Source: Euglena gracilis (Eukaryota; Euglenida; Euglenophyceae; Euglenales). Taken from it: a stretch of DNA of 64,000 nt. The stretch lies in NCBI GenBank assembly GCA_039621445.1, contig CP154954.1, positions 45,859,847-45,923,846 on the forward strand, in the 5' to 3' direction. Below, in pieces: positions 34,901 through 46,900 of the stretch (its first letter is position 1; each line of letters opens with the position of its first letter). A model generated the notes under the pieces. The model was given only the letters and a program-made list of their open reading frames with translations, was not told the DNA's origin and searched no databases. Made by a program: the position numbers and the translations under genes.

Positions 34901-37900
34901 TGTATGCATGCATGTATGTATGCATGTATGTATGTGTGTATATGTATGTATGTATGTATGCATGCATGGATGTATGTATGTATGTATGTATGTATGTATG
35001 TATGTATGTATGTATGTATGTATGTATGTATGTATGTATGTATGTATGTATGTATGTATGTATGTATGTATGTATGTACGTCTGTATAGATCAATACACC
35101 CATCTTCCCTGCCCTCCCCTCCCGGGCAGGCTGGTGGGCTGCAGCAGCTGCAGGAGGCGCTGCAGCGCGAGGCGGCTCGCTGTGCGGAGCTGCGGGAGCG
35201 GCTGGCGGCCGCGCAGGCATCGAGCACACTGGCCGAGGAGAGCCTCGCCAAGGAGCGTGAGGCCTGGAAGCGCAGTCAGGTTGAGAAGTGTAAAAATATT
35301 TCCTTTCTCAACAATCCCTGGCCTCGTGTTGCCCAAAATTATGAAACACACAAAAAACAGGGTTGATACAAGATTTTTTAAAGCATTTCTAGTTCGTCTT
35401 TATCAATTTCCGCGCACCTACGTGTTTTTAAAGGGTAATAATTTTTATTGCACCTTCGCTTTGCATCATACAGCCCCCCCCCCCCATTCAGTTATGTTTA
35501 CAAAACCCCAAGACCCATTATACTCCCCCTCATTTCTAGCCCGCTTCCCCCAAATTTCCAGCGCTCTGCCCCGCGAATTTTCGAGGTGGGCTACACCTGA
35601 TGCAGCATTCGGCCCCCTCCAGTTGGTCCCGCCGCTGGTCTTTTCTGTTCCGGGCCACGCTCTGCCTCTTCCGCCGAACTGTGTTCTCCCCCGCCCCCCT
35701 GCGCCACAGGAGGCGATGCAGCAGCAGCTGCAACAGGCGCTGCGGCAGGGCGGGCAGTGGGCCGGGGCGGACGAGCAGCTGCGGGCGATGAAGGCGGAGC
35801 TGGCGCTGCGGGAGGAGGAGTTCGAGAAGAAGCGGGACGCCTGGCTGTGGGCCAAGGTGTGGGGCGGCCGGGCGCCAGGCCGCCTGTCCCACTGGAGGGC
35901 TCCTTTCGCCCGTCCGACGGAGCTGCTCTTGCCCAGGCTTCCCGCTTGCTCACACCTGGAGTGGTGGAGTAAGTCGACAGGAGTTCGAGTGCTCAAATTG
36001 ATGCATAGGAATATTCGGCAGACCCACACCATAGGGCCCCGGGCCCACCAGTGTGGGGAGAAGTATACTTATGGTGTAGGGTTGGGGTGTCAAAATTTGA
36101 TCAATTTTATTTATGTCAAATTCAGGCCTAAATTGAGGCCTAAATTTTGTCAATGTCGTCCTAAAAATATTACCTAAGTTTTGGCTTGACCCGAAAATCG
36201 TTACCCTAACCCTACACCATAAATACTCTCCTCCCATGCCACTGTGCCCAGTGCCCTACGGTATGGGGCTGCCAAATATTCATCCATTTTCACCGTGCAT
36301 GTATCTGGCCCTTTTTGATCCCTGTTTTTGAAAACTTTCTGACGGAAGTTTTTCGGTCCACCCCAGCTTCGCCGGGCTGCAAAATTTCATTGCCACTCGA
36401 CCCTGCCAGGGGGGGGGGTCTTCTGGCAGCCTGGCAGCCTGGCTGGGAGCTGCTGGCTGGCTGGCTGGAGAAAGGTGTTGGCTGGCTGGACCCAGGGTGC
36501 GATATAACGCAATGTCCAAATATCAGTGGGCATAGACGCTTTTGCCAGCCCTGGATTGGAGAGGATCCCAAAATGCCGGAGGGTTTGCGGGGTTTAGGTG
36601 GGGGGGGCCCCCCCCCCCCCCCCGGACCGGAGGGGAGTCCAGACCCCCCCCCCTGCCAAGGGGGTCCGGACCGACCCCGGGGGGTACCCGGGACCCCCCA
36701 AAAAGGTGATTTTTTTCCTTCTGGCGCTATCCACCGAATTTTTTTCCGTTTCTGACAATTTTTTACCCAAAAGGCCCGAAATGGTACTTTTGGTCCTTCT
36801 TGGGAGGCCGAAAATCTGTGATCCCCAGTGGCCACTCCAATGCAACATAACAAAGCGCGACATAGTTATGTTTACACATATGTAACAAAACAACATATGC
36901 AGCACAAGGGATTCTTTTAAACCCCCCCCCCAAATAACACCCCCCCCCCCGGTGTGTTATTTGGGCACCCGAACTGGGGCCCCAGGGGGGGGGTGTTATT
37001 TGGGGGGGGTGTTATTTTTACATGGAAAACCAAAGGAAAACAGGGGGGATGTGTTATTTGGGCGCTCGAAATCGGCCCCCGAGGGGGGGTGTGTTATTGG
37101 GGGGGGGTGTTATTTGGGGGGGGGGTGTTATTTGGGGGGGGTTTACCCCCCCCTATGTCCAACGACCCCCCTATGTCCAATGACCGCCCCCCCCGGTCAG
37201 AGGACACCTTTTCGGAGGTTTGACCAAATTTTTGGTCCCGGCGCGAAGCGCCGGGACGAAAAATTTTGCCCAAAAATTGCCCAAAAATTTGGCCAAAATG
37301 CCATTCTTGACACTTTTTGGACAAAAATTTGTCAAAATTGCCCAAAATTTTCGGCGCAAAGCGCCGGAAGGGAAAATTTGGGCATTTTTGGGTGGGTAGG
37401 GACCTGGGCACCCACCAACTTTCTTTTGACCCCATGTCCAACGACCACCCCCCCGGTCAGAGGACACCTTTTTGGTCATTACCCTATGTCCAACGACCAC
37501 CCCCCCCGGTCAGAGGACAGAGGTTACCGGTCATTGGGCATAGGGGGGGGGGGGGTATTTTGGGGCCCTCCGAACAGTTGCACACAAAAGGAATTGAAAA
37601 TCGGTCGACGAACCACCGACTAGTCGATAGGGTAACTGGCTATGCGATCAACTAGTGGATCGACTAGCCATACCCCCCTCCCCCATTGTAAGCCATTGAG
37701 CGGGGGGGGGGGGGGGCTGGAAAAAGGCTGCTGGCTGACTGGATTCAGGCATTATTTTTAAGGCAATTTTTTAAAAAAAAAATGTTTTTAAAGTCATTTT
37801 GAGAATTTTTAAGGCGTCTTCCAAGGGCAGTCAAAGAGCCATCCAGGCATCGAACCAACCAGGTTGAAAATCAAAAAGTTCAAAAACCAATTTTTTTTGA

Positions 37901-40900
37901 GTTCTGGTTGGATTGACAATGTTCCAGCAATACCAGAAATTATTATTTTACCCGGAGTTGACTTTTTTTATGAGGGTTTTCAAATTGTTTTTTGCTCGAA
38001 ATTCGAAAAAAAATTCCGGACAAATTTTAAGTTTTTTTTGAGGTTTTCAAAGGCGTTGTGGAAATTTTTTTTCAATTTTTTCAAAATTTTTTACGGTTTT
38101 TAAAGTGCCTTAAAAAATATTGCCTGGCTGGACCCCCTGGGGGAATTTTTTCCCGAAGCAACCCCCTGATGACGAGTATGAACTCGCAGGCACACAGATA
38201 TAGGGGTGTCCAACTGCGGCCCCAGGCTGATTCTCTGCGTGGATCACAGGCACATCCCCAGAGGGGCAGCAGTACAATACATACAACCCAACCCAACCCA
38301 ACCCAACACAACACAACACAACACAACACAACACAACACAACACAATATCCATCCACCTGTGCATCCACCCCTTTGTTTTGTGAGGTTCATCGTCGGTTC
38401 CGTCCCCAATTAAACTCCCAAACAAAAACCCCGAATCAAATAGAATTGGGATAAAATTATGGCAAGGCTAATTTACTGGGCCCCCCCCCGGGGGGGGTCC
38501 CAGTAGTTTAACCTGGGGGCGGGGGTCCCGCTTCTTTCACCAACTCCAAATTTGGGTTTTCGCGCCCCGGCGCGCCGCATTTCCGTCCATTGAGGGGGTA
38601 GGGCTGGGGTTAGGGTTTGGATTGGGGTTAGGGTAACGATTTTAGGAAAAAAGTTAGGCCGAAATCGGGTCGAAATTCATCATTAAAAGTGTCTCGGAAA
38701 TTCGGCCGAAATCCGGCCGAAATCCGGCCCCACTGCCTGATTTCCCCTCACCCTCACCCTAACCCGAATCCTAACCCTAACCCCTGACCCTAACCCGAAC
38801 CTTCACCCTAACCCTAATCCGGAAAATAACCCCGAACCCACTCCGTCTTCAAAAAAAATTTTCGCCGGGGCCCCGATTTCCCTGGGAAAAGATGGGGGGG
38901 TCCAAGTAGTTTCACCTGGGCGGCCGAAGTCCCCGGTAGGTACAACTACTGGGACCCCCCCCGGGGGGGGGGCCCAGTAAATTAGCCTTGCCAAAATTAT
39001 TTCCCATCTTGCCAACAGAATTGGTTGCAGCGATATTTGAACAGAGCAGACAATTTCTGGCAATCAAACAGTTTTGATGACATAAAACCTGAGCCTCTGA
39101 GCTGCCCCCCCAGGGGGGGTTGGTATGTGATGCCCTCTGACACATTGCTTTGGCCAGCAAGGCCGTCCTTGCTGCCGCCCACCACCACGTTTCGCCGCGG
39201 AGCCCCCCCCCCCCCCCAATCCGCAGGCCAACTCCCAGGCCACGCTGGCCGCGGACCGGCAGACGCTGACGACGGAGCAGGAGGCGCTGGGGCAGGAGGT
39301 GGCGATGCTGACGGTGGCCCTGACGGAGCTGCAGCGGGAGCGGGAGACGCTGCAGGAGCACTACGTCCAGCTGCAGGGGGAGAAGGTGGGTGGGCGTGGT
39401 CCGGCTCCGAGCCCGGTCCGATCAGTGGCTGCGCCGAGACGTCCGGCGGCTTGCCCCGGTGGAAAGGCCGTGTGATGCAAATGTTGGATTTGGGTTATGG
39501 CGCTTGTGTGGTTGGCGCTTGGTGAGGACAGTACCCCCGCCATTTCTTTCTGTTTCCATCTCCCCCCATTTATTTCTCCCAACCATTTACCAAGCATTGT
39601 GTTGCAGGGGAGGGCCACGCAGAAGTCACAGCCTGGCAGTACGAGTGCGTCTCATTCATTGATTGCGTGGCTCGAGGCAGATGCCCGGGCCATCCCGGCT
39701 CTGTCCTCCCTGGCTGCTGTCCCGCTCGCAGGCGGTGATGCAGCAACAGCTGCAGCAGGCGTTGCTGCAGGGGGCCGGGCAGTGGGCCAACGCGGACGAG
39801 CAGCTGAAGGCGCTGAAGGCGGAGCTGGAGCTGCGGCTGGAGGAGTTCGAGAAGAGGCGGGACACGTGGCTATGGGCCAAGGTTTGGGATTGTGGCTTCT
39901 GTTGCCAAAGAGAAACCACACCTCGAAGCAGGCTTTTGCTTCAGGACACCAGGGGTCCAATAGCTGTCCACTTTTACTGGCCACAGGAGAAGAGCCACTA
40001 GCTGGACCCCCTCTCCCTGGCAGCAAAACTGGCTGATGGATTTCATGTCCCCAGTGACCGGCGCAAAGCGCGATTCTGTTGACCCTGAAAACATGTCGAA
40101 ATGTTTTTGTCTGTTACCAAAAGAGTTTTCCAGTTTTGCACCTCAACAAAGAACAGCCTGAAACTACCAAGGAATGACTCTATGGTCCGCGGCACACTGA
40201 CACGCATTGTTTTCCGATCAGGCCGACTCCGAAGCCACACTGGCTGCAGACCGACAGACGCTGATGACCGGGGGTTTTCTTCAGCGGAGGGAACCCTGAC
40301 CCCCCAAAGTGCACAATGATCTAATTATGCAGTGCCCTAATGAGTGCGCACCCCCCCCCAAGGGTCCGAATTACCTCCCCAAAAAGTGCGCACCCTCCAA
40401 AGGAGAAATCGCTGTCACACAATTCTCAGAATTGTCCTTCTCAAACCAAATAGTCCAAGCCCAAATTTGACACATGATCATTTGACTCACTGCTTGGCAT
40501 CACAAGAAGGGGAAAAACTGAAACAGAGTGGTGGAATATCACTTATTTTGTGCTTTGCTCTAATAAGTGCGCGGTGCCCCAATGGGTGGCCCAATAAGTG
40601 GGATCCGAAACTATGTCCTTAAAACGGGGGGTTACCCAGGGGGGGGGGGTTCAGCCAGCACCTTTTTTCCAGCCAGCACCTCCCAGCTGGGCTGCAGACC
40701 CCTGAGTCCGCTGAAATAAAGTTGGGGATGGACCGAAAATTTTTTTGGTGCTCTGCACCGAAAATTTTAGGAAAGGGGGTCAAAAGTGGCCAAAAAATGG
40801 CATTTTGGGTGGTCTTCACCACCTATTTTTGCCAATTTCAGCTGGATGCTTTTTGGGGCATTTTTTGGGTACCTGTTGGGTCCAGCTCCCAGCTCCAGCC

Positions 40901-43900
40901 AGCACCTTTTTTCTGGCCGGCACCTTTTTCGGCCCACAGGACCCCTCCGGGGGTCCTCAAAAAAACCCCTGCTCAGGGCCTTTTTTTTTCCAGCCAGCAG
41001 CTGCCAGCCAGCTGCAGACCCTCCCCAAGGGCCTGGTGAAATAAAGTTGGGCGAAGATATTTCCGATGCAAACACCAGTCAAGAAAAGCATTTCGATGTG
41101 AATTTTTGGGGTTTTGGTCTCAAATTTCTTGGTTGAAAAATCCCAACCCTGCCGGATTTGGGCTTGTTTGCCCCTTTTTTTTTACACCATGCTTAAGGTG
41201 CGTCCAACCCCACCCCTGGGGGGCGGGATGACTGGCTGGTTTTGGCTCCAGCAGGCACCCTGAGGGGCGGTCACCAGGAATGGTCGAAAGTTCCCACCCG
41301 GCGGAATTTTTTCAGGGGGTTGGCCAATGTCCATTGATTTTGAGCCATTTTGGCCCGAGTGGTCAAAGTGACTGACCCCCAGCGCGGGGAGGGGGGGGAG
41401 TGGATGACTAGATTTTGAACATGGAAGGTGACTCCCCGTGGACCAGAAATCGTCCAGCTGCCAGCTGGCTGGACCCCCCTCCCCAGGGAGTCATGCCAAC
41501 TCCTTTTTTCCAGCCGGGGGGCTGCTGGACCCCTCCCCCCCCCCCCCGGGTCGTTGATAAAACTCCTGATGATGACAGAGCAGGAGGCGCTGGCAAAGGA
41601 GGTGGAGGTGTTAGCCCAGGCCCTGGAGGAGTATGAGAACGAGAAGGACATGCTGAGGGAACAGAAGATGAAGCTGAACCACGAGAAGGTGTGTGAATTT
41701 TTTGCTTCCTTTTTTTTCGTGGGTTACAAATTTACACCAAGAGGTGTAATTTGTAACCCCCCAATTAAAAAATTATTGATTGGGCACCCGACGCCGAAAG
41801 CTGGGGAGTTATTTGGTTGGGGGGTTTCAAATTCCGAAATTTGAGGACTTTGAAAATAACCATGATTGCCAGTTCCTCCAAGCTTTTTTATGGTTCATTT
41901 TCATATTTCATGCCTTTCTGTATATCTTCATTTTTTTGATGCAGAGTGTCACCATCCCCTCTCGCAGCCCCCACACCCCCCACATTTTTCCAATGCAATA
42001 CCCAATGAATGCATTTTTCAATGCAAGGCAATTTGAGGTTTGAGATCGTTCCATTCAGAAAAGCATCGTTGAGGTTTTGCATGATAAACTCAACTTTTGC
42101 AGACGGCATTCCTGATGAAGTTTGTGACACACCTTCCTGGTCATTGCGGTGATTAACAATTTTTGGTTTGCTTCCCCACCTCCGGTCCAGGCTTTTTTTT
42201 GAAGAAAATTGCACTCCCAGGGGGGGGGGGTGCTATGGGAAGGTCGGGGAGCAGACATTCATTTAGTGTGGTACACCAAGGTTGTCACTTTGTGGTTCAT
42301 TGTGGACACCAAATTTTTTTTTGTGGTTCACGCATGGACACCAAAAAAATTTTGTGGTTCACCTGTGGACACCAAGGATTTTTTTGTGGTTCACCTTTGC
42401 ACACCAAAAAAATGTTTTTGGTTCATATGTGGACACCAAACATTTGGGTCAAAAAATCAAAAAAATCGATTTTCTAAATTTCTTGAAAATGGTGGGGAGT
42501 CAAAGGAAATGTCCAGAGACCTGAATTGAAGCCCTTTGATGCCCTATCTAAGGGTATTTTGATTTCCCCGCAACTCCCCGCCCAGCCCGAGTTACGGCCA
42601 TTTTTCGGCCAATTTGGGCCATTTTGAACAGTTTTGGCTTGTTTTGACTTGGCCGTTTTCGGCCATGTTTCGGTTGAAAAGGTCGAAAAATTTCGAAGAA
42701 AATCGAAAAAAAAAATTGCCCAGAACAATGTTTCTCGGACCTGGAAGAACTGTTTTGAGCCGAGAATGGGCGTTTTTCGCCCCCCGCCCCCCCCCCCCTG
42801 TTTTTGGCTCGGAACCCATGCATTTGGGTGCAAATTTTTATATTGAGCCTCAAGGGGTTCCTAAAATACACACCCGGCGCAGAGCGGGGGGGGGTGGGAG
42901 GACCCCCCCTTCCGAAACTTGGGGGTGAGGGACCAGGTTTGAATAGTGTTGAGACCTTAATGGGACTTGCACGTCATGGACGGCCGAAAAGACCAGCATT
43001 GCAAATTTCGCATAAATTATGGTTTACAAATTACACACCTGCAATTTACGGTTATTTACAGTAATTTTTGAAAGGTTAAGGCGTCAGCGACCCCCTCCCA
43101 TACCCCCTACACCCCTTTGCTTCGCTTTTTTCGACTTTTTTTGACCCAGAAACTGAGAAGATTCAACCACCGAAAACTGGAGGTTGGAGGGGGGTCCCCC
43201 CCAAGATTCCCATACAAGCCTGGGGGTGTGATTCGCTGCTACGGATTGAGCCGGAGCCAAGGTCCACAATTTGGCTAAGGTGTCTCAAGATCAATCTGCT
43301 TTCAGTTGTAAAACTTGGTTTTTTTCAATCCTCAATCAAGTTTTGTGGGCAACAAATTTTTTTGTGGACACCAAATTTTTTTGTGGTTCACATGTGGACA
43401 CCAAAATTTTTTTGTGGTTCATACGTCTTTTGTGAACCACATTAAATGACTAGGGAAGCAGGGGAGTAGGGGAGCAGGGCATTTTCGATCCCTGCAGGGG
43501 GGGGGGTCGGGTTTTGGAGTGGGCAGTGCTGGCACACCCCCGGACCGAAGGCGCCAGGTCGCGAAAAAGGCCATTTTCAAACGAAGTTTGGCTGGGTCGC
43601 AGGCACCGGGGTTCAGAACCCCCCCCCACCCAGGGTGCCTGCTCTGGGCACCCCATAGCACATGGCACACCCCAGGGTTCATTACCAGAGGCCTGCTATG
43701 GCCGTTGGGGGGATTCCCCATCTGCAGGTGTTTCGGCTGCCAAATACTCCTGTGTCCACTCCTAACAAAGGCCACACCTCCCTATGGAGGGCCGCAGTTC
43801 TCAGTGGCGCACCTGGCGGGTGGAAAGGGGGGGGTCAGTATGGACCCTGGTCAGCCCAGCACCCCCCCCCCGCAGTGCCCCCTCCCCCCAGGCCCGGCTG

Positions 43901-46900
43901 CGGCAGCTGGAGGTGGCGATGACGGCGGAGCGGGAGCGGTATAAGGCGTGGGACGCGAAGCTGGTGGCCCGGCAGGCGGCCCTGGAGGAGGCCCGGGCCA
44001 AGCACCGGCGGCTGCGGGAGGAGCTGGACCGGCAGATCGAGGAGTGGAAGAAGGCGAAGGTCCTTTCTGGACGGTTGGCATTTCTGGGCATCGGGGAACC
44101 CCAGGGTTTGATATCAGGAGGGTGTATGGGTTAGTGGAGGGGGTGTGTCCCCCTCCCAGGGATGGATGGGAAGCCCTTCGAGTTAATTGAAGGTAAGGGT
44201 GTTAGGGGGGGGTCCGCTGAGCTCTGTCCCTTTATGGGGTAAGATGCGAAGCTTACCACCGGCGAAACCCCCCCCCTCGCCCCCCCCCCCCCCCCCCCCC
44301 CCGGGTCGGGGCCACCTCGGGAACCGACGGATTATCACCATGATCCCGGCCCGGTTCCCGGATTATTTTTTTTCAGTCGCAAGCGACTGGATTCCTAGTT
44401 TCCGAATCACCCGGAGTTGACCCCCAACTCCCCGCCAGGCCGAGTTATTCACGCGTGAAGGGGTCCAAACTGGGTAGGATTTACCCGCCCCCCCCCTGGA
44501 TAAGCCCCCCCCCCCCTTTGGACTCTGCCATTTCGGCCAAAAAATATCAATTTTCAAAATATCTCCAAAATGAAGCAAAATCAAAGGAAATGTCCCGAGA
44601 CCTAATTTGAAGCCCTTGGAATGCCCCATCTACTGGTATTTTGATTTCCCCGCAACTCCCCGCCTAGCCCGAGATACGGCCGTTTTTGGCCCAGATGGCC
44701 GTTTTGTACACTTTTCCCACTGTTCGACTTAGCCATTTTCAGCCAAAATTCGGCCAAAAATCAATAGTTTCAAAATTTTTCCAAAATGAAGCAAAATCAA
44801 AGGAAATGTCCGGAGACCTAATTTCAAGCCCTTGGAACACTCCATCTACCGGTATTTTGATTTCCCCACAACTGTTCGTGTAGCCCGAGATACGGCTGTT
44901 TTTCAGCCGATTCTGGCCATTTTGTACACTTTTTCCACTGGTGGATTTAGCCGTTTTCGGCCAAAAAAGGCGAAAAAATATCGAAAAATTTTTTTTTACC
45001 CAAAACCATGCTTCTTGGCCTCCCGGACCCGCAAAAAGGGTTTTCGAGCCGAAAAAGGGCGTTTTTCGACCATCATGGCCATCATGACCATCATGACCCG
45101 TGATGGCCATCATGACCCATGATGGCCATCATGACCCATGATGCCAATCATGGGTCATGATGCCCATCATGACCCATGATGCCCATCATGACCCATGATG
45201 GCCATCATGACCCATGATGGCCATCATGACCCATGATGGCCATCATGACCCATGATGGCCATCTTGACCCATGATGCCAATCATGGGTCATGATGCCCAT
45301 CATAACCCATGATGCCCATCATCACCCATGATGCCCATCATGACCGAGGATGGCCATCATGGGTCAAAAACGTCGAAAAAAAATCGAAATATTTTTTTTG
45401 CCCGAAACGATGTTTTTTGGCCTCCCGGACCTAGAAAAACTGTTTTTGAGCCGAAAACGAGAGTTTTTCGACATGCCAGTGCCCCGTTTTGGGCCGCCAA
45501 CCCATTTACTTCGGGCCAAAACCGGATCAAAAAAGTCGAAAAAAATCGAAAAAAAATTTTCGCCCAAAACGATGTTTTTTGGCCTCCCGGACCCAGAAAA
45601 ACCGTTTTTGAGCCGAAAATGAGCGTTTTTCGACCCGCCGGCGCCCCGTTTTGGGCCGCCAACCCATTGACTTTGGGTCAAAGCAAGGTCAAAAAAGTCG
45701 AAAAAATCGAAAAAAAATTTTGCCCAAAACGATGTTTTTTGGCCTCCCGGACCCAGAAAAACTGTTTTTGCGCCGAAAATGAGCGTTTTTCGACCCGCCA
45801 GCGCCCCGTTTTGGGCCGCCAACCCTAACCCTAACCCTAACCCTAACCCAAACCCTAACCCTGACTTCGGGCCAAAACCGGGTCAAAAAAGTCGAGAAAA
45901 ATCGAAAAAAAATTTTTGCCCAAAACGATGTTTTTTGGCCTCCCGGACCCAGAAAAACCGTTTTTGAGCCGAAAATGAGCGTTTTTCGACCCGCCGGCGC
46001 CTCGTTTTGGGCCGCCAACCCATTGACTTTGGGTCAAAACAAGCAAGGTCAAAAAAGTCGAAAAAAATCGGAAATTTTTTTTTGCCCAAAACGATGTTTT
46101 TTGACCTCCCGGACCTAGAAAAACTGTTTTTGAGCCGAAAACGAGAGTTTTTCGACATGCCAGTGCCCCGTTTTGGGCCGCCAACCCATTGACTTTGGGT
46201 CAAAACAAGGTCAAAAAAGTCGAAAAAATCGAAAAAAAATTTTTGCCCAAAACGATGTTTTTTGGCCTCCCGGACCCAGAAAAACTGTTTTTGCGCCGAA
46301 AATGGGCGTTTTTCGACCCGCCAGCGCCCCGTTTTGGGCCGCCAACCCTAACCCCAACCCAAACCCTAACCCCTGACTTCGGGCCAAAACCGGGTCAAAA
46401 AAGTCGAGAAAAATCGAAAAAAAAAATTTTGCCCAAAACGATGTTTTTTGGCCTCCCGGACCCAGAAAAACCGTTTTTGAGCCGAAAATGAGCGTTTTTC
46501 GACCCGCCGGCGCCTCGTTTTGGGCCGCCAACCCATTGACTTTGGGTCAAAACAAGGTCAAAAAAGTCGAAAAAAATCGAAAAAATTTTTTTTGCCCAAA
46601 ACGATGTTTTTTGGCCTCCCGGACTCAGAAAAACCGTTTTTGAGCCGAAAATGAGCGTTTTTCGACCCGCCAGCGCCCCGTTTTGGGCCGCCGACCCAGT
46701 GACTTTGGGTCAAACCCGGGTCAAAACAGTCGAAAAAAGTCGAAAATTTTTTTTTGCCCAAAACGATGTTTTTGGGCCTCCCGGACCCAGAAAAACTGTT
46801 TTGAGCCGAGAACGAGCGTTTTTCGACCCGCCAGCGCCCCGTTTTGGCCCGCCGACCCCGTTTCAAAAAAATCGAAAAAAATCCAAAAAAAATTTTGCCC

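Larger units (their letters stand above)
33601..35129. other. Gene C intron 8
   Basis: Contains the 34157-34250 hairpin, the 34537-34729 telomere-word element and the long ATGT microsatellite, which ends about 40 bp before exon 9. Confidence 0.7.
35857..39226. other. Gene C intron 10, element cluster
   Basis: 3.4 kb between the first duplicate pair, against 340 bp between the second. Holds the elements at 36027, 36915, 37146 and 38461, a GTTCCAGC-family repeat (37760-38120) and an AACCC/AACAC microsatellite (38281-38345). Confidence 0.7.

Noticed and set aside
34501-36177. Longest open frame in the window (plus strand, over 550 codons)
   Set aside because: It runs through the TTAGGG array, the ATGT microsatellite and parts of exons 9 and 10. 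The openness comes from repeats without stops, and the real exons end at clear splice donors.
45069-45360. CRISPR-like regular repeats
   Set aside because: No unique spacers between repeats, eukaryotic intron context and no cas-like genes.
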